Origin: Hyphomicrobiales bacterium
GTDB taxonomy: Bacteria; Pseudomonadota; Alphaproteobacteria; Rhizobiales; Hyphomicrobiaceae
Reading direction: 5' to 3'
NCBI GenBank assembly: GCA_025353015.1
Contig: JANXRM010000489.1
Location: 1-32,005, forward strand
Length of the DNA: 32,005 bases
In this document: positions 8,183 through 17,745 of the stretch, one piece after another
Position numbering within the stretch: position 1 is the stretch's first letter
How the letters are laid out: the number at the start of each line of letters is the position of its first letter
Translations under genes and position numbers: made by a program
The notes under the pieces: generated by a model
What the model saw: the letters and a program-made list of their open reading frames with translations, nothing else
What the model was told of the DNA's origin: nothing
Databases searched by the model: none

Positions 8183-8779
8183 TCAGCGCGTTGGCGCTTC
8201 AATCCTCAAGCCAAATTCGCCTGATGCATTGACCAGCCAGTGCCACAGATGCGCCGCCGACGAGCGCGCGGTGACAAGTTCGTAGTCGGGCGCATCGGTG
8301 ATCTGCAGAATCTGGACACCGACGTGCGCGATCGAGGTTGACGCAGTGCGACCGGTCGCGAACGCGCGCGGATCGAGGTCGATGGCCGCCCCCTTCTGCA
8401 GCACGCGGCGGGCGGCAGGCCCGCCTATCCGCAACAAGACTCGGCCATCAGACTGATCTGTGATCGATACTCCGCCGCCGGATGCGGCGCGCAGGCGCTG
8501 CGCGATGCCTGCGTCCTCAGGCGTCACCAGCAGCCACGTGCCGCGCCCGGACCAAGCCAACCGGCGATCGCCCGCAATCGCGACGCAACCCGTCCGCGGG
8601 ACCGCCAGGCCCACGTCCTGCGCAATCTGCGCTAGGCCCGCGTCGCCGCCTTCTCGTGCCGGTTGCAGGAGATTGAGCGACACATGCGCCGCCGAACCGA
8701 CCACACCTGGCGCACGCGCGGCAGCGCCATGCCAGCCAGGAACGGGCAGGCCAAAGGGCGGGGATGGCTCGAGATGCAT
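8183..8779 (-). CDS. soxG: Sarcosine oxidase gamma subunit
   Basis: Follows soxA directly; LAVPRTGCVAIAGDRRLAWSGRGTWLLVTPED...SITDQSDGRVLLRIGGPAARRVLQKGAAIDLDPRAFATG is SoxG-like. Start could be ATG 8779 or GTG 8788 (overlapping the soxA stop). Confidence 0.87.
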   Translation of the reverse strand: MHLEPSPPFGLPVPGWHGAAARAPGVVGSAAHVSLNLLQPAREGGDAGLAQIAQDVGLAVPRTGCVAIAGDRRLAWSGRGTWLLVTPEDAGIAQRLRAASGGGVSITDQSDGRVLLRIGGPAARRVLQKGAAIDLDPRAFATGRTASTSIAHVGVQILQITDAPDYELVTARSSAAHLWHWLVNASGEFGLRIEAPTR

Positions 8780-8780
8780 G

Positions 8781-11774
8781 TCAGCCACGCAGGCGTCCTC
8801 CATCGGGGTCGTAGAATACGGGGTGGCAGACCTCGACCTCGGTGCTTCGGTTGCGGACCGGATCGTGCGCCATGACGCGCTGCCCGATACGGGACGCACC
8901 ATTGGCGAGCAATCCGAGCCCGATGGCGTGGCCGAGCACGGGCGAGACGGCGGCCGAAGTCAAATGCCCCAAGTCGTTGGCGATCACGGGTTCGCTGCCG
9001 ACGGCAACAAAGTGCGCGCCCGCTGACAGCGGCTGCGAACGGTCGATCGGACGCACGCCGACGAGGATGGGCCGCTCCGGTGCGGTCAAGGCGGGACGCT
9101 GCGACAACACCTTGCCGATAAAATCCTTCTTTGCCGACTGCATCCGGCCAAGGCCTAGATCGCGCGCTGTGGTCTGGCCGTTCAATTCGCCGCCCGCCGC
9201 ATGCCCCTTCTCGATACGCAACATCGAGAGCGCCTCCGTGCCATAGGGCAGGATGCCGAATTCGGCGCCCGCTGCCGCGATGGCTGCAGCCAGGCTGTTG
9301 CCGTAGCGCGCGGGAACGGCAAGCTCGTAGGCGAGCTCGCCCGAAAACGAGATTCTGTAAAGGAACGCGTCGATACCGCCTGAGATCCTTAGGGCGGCGA
9401 CACCCATGTAGGGCACGGCCGCGTTCGACACGTCGAAGGCGCGGTCGACAAGTTTCCGCACGACATCGCGGGAATGGGGGCCGGCAATAGAGAACTGTGC
9501 CCAGTGGTCGGTGACCGACGAGAATTGCACGTCGAGATCAGGCCACAAAACCTGTACGCAGAACTCCATATGCTGCATGACCTTGACCGCGTTGGCGGTC
9601 GTGGTCGTGATCAGGTAGCGGTTCGGCTCGAGCCGGGCGACGGTGCCGTCATCGAGCACAAAACCATCTTCGCGCAGCATGAGGCCATAGCGGACGCGGC
9701 CGACCGCGAGCGTCGACATGGTGTTCGTATAGAGCCGGTCCAGGAACAGGGCAGCATCGCGCCCCTGCAGATCGATCTTGCCGAGCGTCGACACATCGCA
9801 AAAGCCAACCTGCTCGCGAACGGCCTTGGCTTCGCGGGTGGCGGCCGGCAACCAGCCCTCGTTGCCACGCGGGAAGTATTGGGCCCGGAGCCACGCGCCG
9901 GCCTCCACAAAAACGGCACCGGACTTTTCCGCAAAAGCATGACTTGGGGTGTAGCGCGTCGGCAAGTAGTGACGACCACGCACGTCGCCAGCAAGGGCGC
10001 CAATCGCGACGGCCGTGAAGGGTGGGCGGAACGTGGTCGGGCTGGCACTTCCGATGTCTGCGCCCGTAATCTCGGCCATCAATGCCAAGCCTGTGACGTT
10101 GGCCGTCTTGCCTTGGTCGGTCGCCATGCCCAAGGTCGTGTAGCGCTTGAGATGCTCGATGGCGCGGAAACCCTCGCGTTCCGCCAGTTCGACGTCATCC
10201 GTCGTCACGTCGTTCTGGAAGTCGACGAAGCTCTTGGCCTTGGCGGTTTTGACGCGCCATAGCGGCGTACCGGACGTGTTTTCCGACGCGACCTCGGGAA
10301 TATCAGGCCGCCGCGCGCTGAAGCCTGTCGCAGTGGCCGCGTCCAATCCGGCAGCAGCGCCGGTCGCCATTGCGTCGGCCAACGAGAAACGCCCAGCAGC
10401 GGCACCCGCAACCTGCATACCCTCGGGCAACCGGTCGGGAACGAAAGCGGAAATCTGCGGGTTCCAAACGGGCTTGTGCCCCAAGTGCGATGTCAGATGC
10501 AGTGTCGGATTCCAGCCGCCCGACATGGCAACGAGATCGCAGGCGATTGTTTGCGTGCCCTTGGGGCCTGAGATCTCGACCGCGCGCACGCCGCCTGCCC
10601 CGCCCAAAGCGCGCTGGATAACTGACCCGGCATAAAGCGGTGCTGACACCGCGCGGGCCTCACTCTGCATGACAGCCGAGGTATCGGGCCGGGGATCGAC
10701 GATGGCGGCGACGGTGACACCTGATCGCGCCAGATCCCGCGCCGTCACGGCCGCATCGTCATTGGTGGCGAACAGAACGGCTTTCGTACCTGGGATCGCG
10801 CCGTAGCGATTGAGGTAGGTGCGGACCGCGCCGGCCAGCATGATGCCGGGGCAGTCGTTGTTGCCGAAAACGAGATGCCGCTCGAAGCTTCCCGTCGCAA
10901 CGACGGCGCGCTTGGCGAAGATGCGCCACATCCGTTGGCGTGGCTGGTATGGGTGCGGCTCAGCCAAGTGATCGCTGACCTGCTCGACCGCCGCGAATGC
11001 CTTCTGATCGTAGCTCGCAAAAACGCTTGTGCGCGCCAAGATGTGCACGTCGGGCAGGCTCTCGAGTTCGGCGCTGATGCCCGCGAGCCAGTTCTGCGCG
11101 CTGGCGCCATCCAACTGATACGCTTCGCCGAGCAAGCGGCCGCCGAGGCGGAAATCCTGCTCGACCAGCAGCACGCGCGCGCCGGCGCGGCCAGCCGTCA
11201 ACGCCGCCATCAATCCGGCCGGCCCCGAACCGACGACCAGCACGTCGCAATGGTGGTTGGCCTTCTCGTAGACATCCGGATCGGCGACGCCTGAAGCGCG
11301 GCCAAGCCCGGCAGCCCGGCGAATGAGTGGCTCGTAGACCTTCTCCCAAAAGGCGGCCGGCCACATGAACGTCTTGTAGTAGAAGCCTGCCGACAGTAGC
11401 GGACCGGCCAAGCCGTTGACGGCCATCACGTCCAGCGCCAATGACGGCCAGCGGTTCTGGCTGGTGGCGACGAGACCGTCATAGAGCTCGATTTGCGTGG
11501 CCCGCGTGTTGGGTTCGCGCCGCGCCCCCTGCCGCAATTCGACCAGTGCATTCGGCTCTTCGGGGCCGGCGGATAAAATTCCGCGCGGACGGTGGTACTT
11601 GAACGATCGTCCGACCAGCCGCACGCCGTTGGCGATGAGCGCGGAGGCTAGCGTGTCGTCGGGATGTCCCGTGAAAGGTTTGCCGTCGAACGTGAATTGG
11701 AGCTGCTGGCTCCGGTCGATGAGCCCACCGTTCGGTGTTCGGAAGCGTTGGCCGTGCAGGCTATCGCTGGTCAT
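8781..11774 (-). CDS. soxA: Sarcosine oxidase alpha subunit
   Basis: 997 aa; 2Fe-2S/Fer2_4-like N-terminus (FDGKPFTGHPDDTLASALIANGVRLVGRSFKYHRPRGILSAGPEEPNALVEL), FAD motif VLVVGSGPAGLMAALTAGRAGARVLLVE, C-terminal GcvT-like aminomethyltransferase domain. Confidence 0.97.
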   Translation of the reverse strand: MTSDSLHGQRFRTPNGGLIDRSQQLQFTFDGKPFTGHPDDTLASALIANGVRLVGRSFKYHRPRGILSAGPEEPNALVELRQGARREPNTRATQIELYDGLVATSQNRWPSLALDVMAVNGLAGPLLSAGFYYKTFMWPAAFWEKVYEPLIRRAAGLGRASGVADPDVYEKANHHCDVLVVGSGPAGLMAALTAGRAGARVLLVEQDFRLGGRLLGEAYQLDGASAQNWLAGISAELESLPDVHILARTSVFASYDQKAFAAVEQVSDHLAEPHPYQPRQRMWRIFAKRAVVATGSFERHLVFGNNDCPGIMLAGAVRTYLNRYGAIPGTKAVLFATNDDAAVTARDLARSGVTVAAIVDPRPDTSAVMQSEARAVSAPLYAGSVIQRALGGAGGVRAVEISGPKGTQTIACDLVAMSGGWNPTLHLTSHLGHKPVWNPQISAFVPDRLPEGMQVAGAAAGRFSLADAMATGAAAGLDAATATGFSARRPDIPEVASENTSGTPLWRVKTAKAKSFVDFQNDVTTDDVELAEREGFRAIEHLKRYTTLGMATDQGKTANVTGLALMAEITGADIGSASPTTFRPPFTAVAIGALAGDVRGRHYLPTRYTPSHAFAEKSGAVFVEAGAWLRAQYFPRGNEGWLPAATREAKAVREQVGFCDVSTLGKIDLQGRDAALFLDRLYTNTMSTLAVGRVRYGLMLREDGFVLDDGTVARLEPNRYLITTTTANAVKVMQHMEFCVQVLWPDLDVQFSSVTDHWAQFSIAGPHSRDVVRKLVDRAFDVSNAAVPYMGVAALRISGGIDAFLYRISFSGELAYELAVPARYGNSLAAAIAAAGAEFGILPYGTEALSMLRIEKGHAAGGELNGQTTARDLGLGRMQSAKKDFIGKVLSQRPALTAPERPILVGVRPIDRSQPLSAGAHFVAVGSEPVIANDLGHLTSAAVSPVLGHAIGLGLLANGASRIGQRVMAHDPVRNRSTEVEVCHPVFYDPDGGRLRG

Positions 11775-12043
11775 GCCGCGACGTCCGGCTTGGCCAATGC
11801 GGCCTCGGCGACCGCCACGATCGCGTGCGTTCGTGTGTCACGCGTCACCTGCAGCCAGGTCCGGCACCCCGCGGCGTGAAAAAACCACTCCCGATGCTGG
11901 CCAGCCGGGTTGTCGCGCAGATACACGTAAGTTACCCAATCCTGTGGATTGTCCGATCCTTCCGGCCGCCGGACTTCGGCTGATCCGGCGGAGACGAATT
12001 CATCGGCTGTCCGCTCGCCGCACGTAGGGCAGGTGATCCGCAT
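11771..12043 (-). CDS. soxD: Sarcosine oxidase delta subunit
   Basis: ATG 12043: MRITCPTCGERTADEFVSAGSAEVRRPEGSDNPQDWVTYVYLRDNPAGQHREWFFHAAGCRTWLQVTRDTRTHAI; Zn-binding Cys and SoxD hallmark; ATGA overlap with soxA. Confidence 0.95.
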   Translation of the reverse strand: MRITCPTCGERTADEFVSAGSAEVRRPEGSDNPQDWVTYVYLRDNPAGQHREWFFHAAGCRTWLQVTRDTRTHAIVAVAEAALAKPDVAA

Positions 12044-12077
12044 CTCGGTTGTCCCGGTCTCTTTCAGGGTCGGTGTG

Positions 12078-13328
12078 TCAATGCAGGTTCGGCATCGCGC
12101 CCGAACCTTTTTCGTCGATGAGATGGCCCGAGGCGAAACGATCCAGGCGGAACGCGGCACTCAACGGGTGGCGCTGGTTTTGCGCAATGGTGTGCGCGAA
12201 GCACCAGCCCGAAGCCGGCGTCGCCTTGAACCCGCCGTAGCACCAGCCGGCGTTGAGATAGAGGCCTTCGATCGGCGTCACGTCGATGATCGGCGAACCG
12301 TCCATCGACATGTCCATGACGCCGCCCCAGCTCCTGAGCATCCGCAGCCGTCCGAGCATCGGCATCAAGGCCATGCCTTCTTCCATCACCTGCTCGACCA
12401 GTGGCAGCGATCCGCGCTGGGCATAGGAATTGTAGCCGTCGATGTCGCCACCGAAGACCAATCCGCCTTTGTCGGACTGGCTGATATAGAAGTGCCCTGC
12501 CCCGAACGTGATCACCTGATGGACGAGCGGTTTGATGCCCTCGCTGACGAAGGCCTGCAGCACGTGGCTTTCGATCGGCAGCCTAAGCCCGGCCATGGCC
12601 GCGACCCGCGACGAGTGGCCGGCCGCCGCGAGCGCAACTTTACGCGCCCTAACGAAGCCCTTCGTCGTTTCGACACCAGCAACGCGGCCATTCTCGACGC
12701 GGATGCCGGTCACTTCGCAATTCTGGCAGATATCGACACCGCGCTGGTCGGCAGCACGGGCATAGCCCCAAGCAACGGCGTCGTGGCGCACGGTGCCGCC
12801 GCGCTTCTGCAGCAAGCCGCCCTTGACTGGAAAGCGAGCGGTCTCGAAATCGAGGTAGGGCGCCATCGCCCGCACTTGATCCTGGTCGAGCAGGTCGGCA
12901 TCGACACCGTTCATGCGCATGGCATTGCCGCGGCGGGCGAAGGCATCGCGCTGCGCATCCGAATGAAAAAGGTTCAGGACGCCGCGCTGGCTGATCATCG
13001 CGTTGTAGTTGATGTCCTGCTCGAGCTTTTCCCAGAGCTTCATTGACCATTCGTAGAAGGCCGTATTGCCCGGCAGCAGGTAGTTGGACCGGATGATGGT
13101 CGTGTTGCGACCAACATTCCCCGAGCCGATGGTGCTTTTCTCCAAGACACCGACGTTGGTGATGCCGTGCTCCTTGGCTAGGTAGTGCGCCGTTGCCAAG
13201 CCGTGGCCGCCGCCGCCGACGATGACGACGTCATAGGCCTCCTTTGGGCTTGCGTCGCGCCAAACCGGCTTCCAGTTGCGGTTGCCGGTCAGTGCGTTTT
13301 TGACGAGAGACAGTGCCGAATATCGCAT
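12078..13328 (-). CDS. soxB: Sarcosine oxidase beta subunit
   Basis: 416 aa; YDVVIVGGGGHGLATAHYLAKEHGITNVGVLEKSTIGSGNVGRNTTIIRSNYL; GGFKATPASGWCFAHTIA; typical SoxB. Confidence 0.97.
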   Translation of the reverse strand: MRYSALSLVKNALTGNRNWKPVWRDASPKEAYDVVIVGGGGHGLATAHYLAKEHGITNVGVLEKSTIGSGNVGRNTTIIRSNYLLPGNTAFYEWSMKLWEKLEQDINYNAMISQRGVLNLFHSDAQRDAFARRGNAMRMNGVDADLLDQDQVRAMAPYLDFETARFPVKGGLLQKRGGTVRHDAVAWGYARAADQRGVDICQNCEVTGIRVENGRVAGVETTKGFVRARKVALAAAGHSSRVAAMAGLRLPIESHVLQAFVSEGIKPLVHQVITFGAGHFYISQSDKGGLVFGGDIDGYNSYAQRGSLPLVEQVMEEGMALMPMLGRLRMLRSWGGVMDMSMDGSPIIDVTPIEGLYLNAGWCYGGFKATPASGWCFAHTIAQNQRHPLSAAFRLDRFASGHLIDEKGSGAMPNLH

Positions 13329-13350
13329 CTAAGGCCGATCGGGTGACGAG

Positions 13351-13406
13351 GTGCGCCAGTTTTCGTGCGCCAGTTTTCGTGTACAGCTTTTCGCGTGCCG
13401 GTTTTC
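13351..13406. repeat. Four imperfect 14-bp tandem units upstream of soxB
   Basis: GTGCGCCAGTTTTC / GTGCGCCAGTTTTC / GTGTACAGCTTTTC / GCGTGCCGGTTTTC; first two identical. Confidence 0.7.
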
Positions 13407-13604
13407 GGACCGCGAGGCTTACTTTGACGGGCCCAATCTAGTGGCATCGCAGTGCATGGCAAGCCGTGTCTGGCGACGCTGCGAATTGCCTGACATCCCA
13501 TCGGATGACCGCCCCGGCGCCGTCCGCTAATCCCGCTTCGCCGCCCCGGCTTCGTCGCTGAGGCAGATGCAATTCGGCCTGATGGAGCGGGTCTCAATCA
13601 AAAA

Positions 13605-13627
13605 TTAACCGGCTTGGTGAAGGTTAA
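13605..13627. promoter_or_regulatory. Inverted TTAACC-N11-GGTTAA motif upstream of ftsQ (CtrA-half-site-like)
   Basis: TTAACC 13605-13610 and GGTTAA 13622-13627 in the soxB/ftsQ divergent region. Confidence 0.35.
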
Positions 13628-13740
13628 CGGCAAGGCCCGGTTGAGCGTATCCGTGGCGATACTCGTTCACGTTTGGCCATGGCCAAGCCGCGGGGACGCC
13701 CGTTTTGCGCGACGCTGCGGCAGAGTTTCAGGACCAGCCA

Positions 13741-14703
13741 GTGGAACAGTTTGGTGCACATCGCAACGTTTCTGGGCAGGCGACAGGCCGGTCGCCGGCG
13801 TTGCGCGTGCGTGCACCCTTGCCAGCCAGCAGCCACGCCGACACGGTCCAACAGTCCCATCTGGGTTTGTCCGTCGATGACGATGTTTATGCCCGGCCGC
13901 GAGCGAAGCCGGCATCGCGGAGGCGGCCAATACTGATCCTCGCCTGCGTGACAGGTCTTGGCGCTGCACTTTTTGCTGCATCTGGCGGCTTTCATCGCGC
14001 CACCATGTCCGTGGAACCCCTGCCGGTTCAATTCGACCACGCCTTGGTTGCCGCCGGCCTCGGGATCAACGAGGTCATGCTCAGCGGGCTTCGCAATACG
14101 AAGGATAGCGAAATCTATGGCGCTCTCGGGCTCGAGCGCGCCGGCTCGCTGTTACGTTTCGATGTCAACGCCGCGCGTCGCAATGTCGAGAGGCTGCCGT
14201 GGGTCCGAACGGCTGATATCGTGCGTGTTCTGCCGGATAAGCTGAAAATTCATATTGAAGAGCGCCGCCCAGCCGCGATTTGGGAGCAGGACGGGCGCAG
14301 CATGCTCGTCGATTTCACCGGCCGGGTGCTGGCCAATTTGGCGCCGGAAAATACATCGTCGCTGGGTTTGACGCGAATCTCGGGCGCCGGCGCGCCGCGA
14401 GCCCTGTCGAGGCTCATGGCAGCTCTCGAGCCGCACACCGAGATCCACTCCCGCCTGGAAAGCGCCCGCCGGACCGGGGAGCGGCGTTGGACGCTCGAGC
14501 TTGCTGGCGGCATGTCGGTGCATCTGCCAGCGGATCGTGAAGGCGAGGCGCTACTGCGTCTGGCCCGCCAGCATGAAGGCAGTGGACTGCTCGATCTGGG
14601 CGCCCAGATCATCGACCTGCGCCAGGACGGTGTGATTGCCATCCGCCCGAATGCAGTTACGGCCCCCGCGGCCCGCGCTCCCAGCCGGCGATCGTTGTTG
14701 TAG
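13741..14703 (+). CDS. ftsQ: Cell division protein FtsQ (start codon uncertain, non-ATG)
   Basis: Immediately upstream of ftsA; basic N-terminus, TM (RRRPILILACVTGLGAALFAASGG), POTRA-like region LERAGSLLRFDVNAARRNVERLPWVRTADIVRVLPDKLKIHIEERRPAAIWEQDGRSMLVDFTGRVL. ORF opens at TTG 13705; GTG 13741 is an alternative; first in-frame ATG lies after the TM segment. Confidence 0.92.
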   Translation: MEQFGAHRNVSGQATGRSPALRVRAPLPASSHADTVQQSHLGLSVDDDVYARPRAKPASRRRPILILACVTGLGAALFAASGGFHRATMSVEPLPVQFDHALVAAGLGINEVMLSGLRNTKDSEIYGALGLERAGSLLRFDVNAARRNVERLPWVRTADIVRVLPDKLKIHIEERRPAAIWEQDGRSMLVDFTGRVLANLAPENTSSLGLTRISGAGAPRALSRLMAALEPHTEIHSRLESARRTGERRWTLELAGGMSVHLPADREGEALLRLARQHEGSGLLDLGAQIIDLRQDGVIAIRPNAVTAPAARAPSRRSLL

Positions 14704-14718
14704 TGTCAGGAGAACAGC

Positions 14719-15975
14719 ATGCGCCATGGGGAGCGAAGCCGCACGGTTCAGGGCATGGTTGGTGTTGTCGACTTGGGCACGGCGAAAATCTGTTGCCTGA
14801 TCGCGGCTCCCGATGCAGCGGGCGGCCAGACGATGCTCGGGCTTGGGCATCAGCGTTCGAAAGGCATCAAATCCGGCATGGTCGTCGATGCCGACGAGGC
14901 CGAGCAGGCCGTGCGGGCAGCCGTTAGCCAGGCCGAACGGATGGCGGGCGTCACGCTCGATTCTGTCGTTTTGTCGATCGCTTGCGGCCGATTGAAATCG
15001 TTCGGTTTCGTGGCCAGGGCCCTCGTCGAGGGGGGCACGGTCAGAGCAACGGATATCGATCGGGTCATTGCGGGTGGCGAGGCTTACGTCGAGCGCGGCA
15101 ACGGCCGGAGCTTGATCCAGCTCACACGATCCGATTGGCAACTGGATGGGCTCAAAGGCGTGCGTGATCCCCGCGGTCTTGCAGGCCGGGACCTCAGCGT
15201 CGAACTGACGGCGGTGACAGCCGACGAGCCGCCCGTGCGCAATCTGCTGGGTGTGATCGAGCGGTGTCATCTCGCCGTGAATGGCCTGGTTGCCACGCCC
15301 TACGCCAGTGCGATTGCAGTTGCAACGGCGGAAGAACGGCACACCGGTGTCGCCGTCGTCGATATCGGTGCCGGGGTTACATCTGTGGCCGTGTTCGCGG
15401 GCGGGCGCATCGTGCATGCCGACGCTATTCCGGTCGGCGGGCTGCATGTCACCTACGATATCGCACGGGCGCTATCGACACCCGTTGCGGAAGCCGAGCG
15501 AATCAAAACGCTTTATGGCACACTGGTCAAGGCGGCGTCCGACCAGGCCGAGTACTTTTCATTTCCAGGCGTCGGCGACGATGAGCAAGGTGCGTTCCAA
15601 TCGTCGAAGGCACGGCTGCGCGAAATCATTGAGCCGCGCATCCAGCACGTGTTCGGTCTTGTCGAAGAGCGTCTGACCGGAGCGGGTCTTATCGCGTTTG
15701 CATCCGGCAGGGTCATTCTGACGGGGGGCGCCAGCCAGCTTCTCGGGCTTGATCAAGTCTGGATGCGCCGGTTTGGCGGCTCCGCGCGGATCGGCCGGCC
15801 GATGCCGTTAGGGCGGATGCCGTCGAATATGTGCAGTCCAGCGTTTGCGACGGCCATCGGGTTGGTCGTCGGAGAAGTTGCCCAGGGTGCCGTGCAGGGG
15901 GCGATCAGGCGGATGCCGGTCGGCTCCGCCGGTTATCTCGGGCGCATGCGGCAGTGGATCGGCGAAAGTTTCTAG
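14719..15975 (+). CDS. ftsA: Cell division protein FtsA
   Basis: VGVVDLGTAKICCLIA, VAVVDIGAGVTSVAVFAGG, ILTGGASQLLGL and C-terminal amphipathic RMRQWIGESF; between ftsQ and ftsZ. Confidence 0.96.
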   Translation: MRHGERSRTVQGMVGVVDLGTAKICCLIAAPDAAGGQTMLGLGHQRSKGIKSGMVVDADEAEQAVRAAVSQAERMAGVTLDSVVLSIACGRLKSFGFVARALVEGGTVRATDIDRVIAGGEAYVERGNGRSLIQLTRSDWQLDGLKGVRDPRGLAGRDLSVELTAVTADEPPVRNLLGVIERCHLAVNGLVATPYASAIAVATAEERHTGVAVVDIGAGVTSVAVFAGGRIVHADAIPVGGLHVTYDIARALSTPVAEAERIKTLYGTLVKAASDQAEYFSFPGVGDDEQGAFQSSKARLREIIEPRIQHVFGLVEERLTGAGLIAFASGRVILTGGASQLLGLDQVWMRRFGGSARIGRPMPLGRMPSNMCSPAFATAIGLVVGEVAQGAVQGAIRRMPVGSAGYLGRMRQWIGESF

Positions 15976-16155
15976 CATGCGGCGACATGAATGCGATGGG
16001 CAAAATTTGAGGCGCGATAGAGCCTTGCTCGCTGAGCGGTGGGCCACCGCATCGCTGCGCGCAATGCCGTCGCTGGCCGCGCGGTATGGACGTCGAACGG
16101 TTGCCGGACTGGCTAAACGTATGGCTACAAGCTCTCTCTCGGAGGCGAAGTCGCA

Positions 16156-17745
16156 ATGAGCATCAATCTTCAGCCGCCGAAACTGGCCGACTTGAAACCA
16201 CGCATTGTCGTCATTGGCGTCGGTGGCGCCGGCGGCAACGCCGTCAATAATATGATCGCGTCAGGTCTTGCCGGCGTCGAATACATCGTCGCCAACACGG
16301 ACGCACAGGCGCTGGCGCTATCGAATGCAGAACGCCGGATACAACTTGGCGTCAACGTAACCGAAGGCTTGGGCGCAGGGTCCAAGCCCGAGATCGGCGA
16401 GGCAGCCGCCGAAGAGGCGATCGAGGATATTCGCAGCCAGGTCGCCGGCGCCCACATGGTCTTCATCGCAGCCGGTATGGGTGGCGGCACCGGTACGGGT
16501 GCCGCGGCCGTGATTGCGCGCGCTGCCCGCGAGTTGGGCGTGCTGACCGTCGCCATCGTGACGAAGCCCTTTCAGTTCGAGGGCGCGCGGCGCATGCGCA
16601 TCGCCGAGGCCGGCATTGGCGAATTGCGCAAGCATTCCGATACCCTGATCGTCATTCCAAACCAGAATCTCTTCCGTGTCGCCAACGAGAAGACGACGTT
16701 TGCCGAGGCCTTCATTCTCGCCGACCAGGTGCTCTATTCCGGCATTGCGTGTGTCGTCGACCTGATCGTCAAGGAAGGCCTGATCAACCTCGATTTTGCC
16801 GACGTGCGCACCGTGATGAGCGGCATGGGCAGCGCCATGATGGGAACGGGCGAGGCGACGGGGGACCGGCGCGCCATCCGTGCCGCCGAAGAAGCGATCG
16901 CCAATCCGTTGCTCGACGAGATTTCTCTCAAGGGTGCCAAAGGCTTGCTGCTGTCGATTATCGGTGGCCACGACATGACGCTGTTCGAGGTCGACGAGGC
17001 CGCGACCAGGGTGCGCCAGGAGGTCGATGCTGAAGCGAACATCATTGTTGGTGCCACCTTCGACGACAGCATGGGCGATCGCATTCGCGTCGCAATCGTT
17101 GCGTCTGGCCTTGCTTCGGCGCCGGTTGCCAATCTTCAGAACCTGTCGCGGCTGCAGCAAACTGCCAGGTCGGCGCCAATGGCTCCGCCAGCCCTACCGG
17201 CCGGTTCGTCGCCATCCAGTCAGTCGCCTGCGAGCCATGCGATGCATCCTCCTACCGGCTCGATGTCGGCGCCGTCTCAAGGCCCGATGCACGATTTTCA
17301 GACGACCGCCGCGCCGGCACAGAGGCGCCCGGCAGCGCGCGAGGTCTGGCATGGCCCGGGCGATGTCATGATCGAGGAAGGTTTGCCGCCGATTGCGCAA
17401 GGACCAGCGCGTACACAGCCGCCGCCGCTCGAGATGGCGCCGCCGGTGAATACATTCGCCCCCGCTCCCCCCGAAGACTTCCAGCGGCCGCAGCGGCGCA
17501 TGCCTGATGTTGACGATTTTCCGGCCGTTGGGCAGCGGGAATACCGCGCAAAATCAAATCAGTACGGCGTGCCGAGCTTGTCTGCGACCTCACCGCCGCC
17601 GCCGGTGAATTCCGGCCCGAGGATATTTGATGACCGAGCCGAATCGCCTCAGGAGAAACGGCCGGGTGGATTGTTCCAGCGCTTGGTCGGCGTCGGCAGT
17701 GGCCGGAGTGATCAAAGGGATCGTTCCGGTGGCAGCAAAAAGTGA
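16156..17745 (+). CDS. ftsZ: Cell division GTPase FtsZ
   Basis: [66 protein letters not shown]-type RBS. C-terminus ends [26 protein letters not shown]. Confidence 0.98.
   Translation: MSINLQPPKLADLKPRIVVIGVGGAGGNAVNNMIASGLAGVEYIVANTDAQALALSNAERRIQLGVNVTEGLGAGSKPEIGEAAAEEAIEDIRSQVAGAHMVFIAAGMGGGTGTGAAAVIARAARELGVLTVAIVTKPFQFEGARRMRIAEAGIGELRKHSDTLIVIPNQNLFRVANEKTTFAEAFILADQVLYSGIACVVDLIVKEGLINLDFADVRTVMSGMGSAMMGTGEATGDRRAIRAAEEAIANPLLDEISLKGAKGLLLSIIGGHDMTLFEVDEAATRVRQEVDAEANIIVGATFDDSMGDRIRVAIVASGLASAPVANLQNLSRLQQTARSAPMAPPALPAGSSPSSQSPASHAMHPPTGSMSAPSQGPMHDFQTTAAPAQRRPAAREVWHGPGDVMIEEGLPPIAQGPARTQPPPLEMAPPVNTFAPAPPEDFQRPQRRMPDVDDFPAVGQREYRAKSNQYGVPSLSATSPPPPVNSGPRIFDDRAESPQEKRPGGLFQRLVGVGSGRSDQRDRSGGSKK

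Noticed and set aside
11949-13046. Plus-strand ORF of 365 aa
   Set aside because: Antisense to soxB/soxD; no recognisable domain.
14551-15447. Minus-strand ORF of 298 aa
   Set aside because: Antisense to ftsA; mirror ORF.
16036-16050. GCGGTGGGCCACCGC palindrome between ftsA and ftsZ
   Set aside because: Perfect 7+1+7 palindrome but short and GC-rich, with no T-tract; easily explained by chance in this composition.
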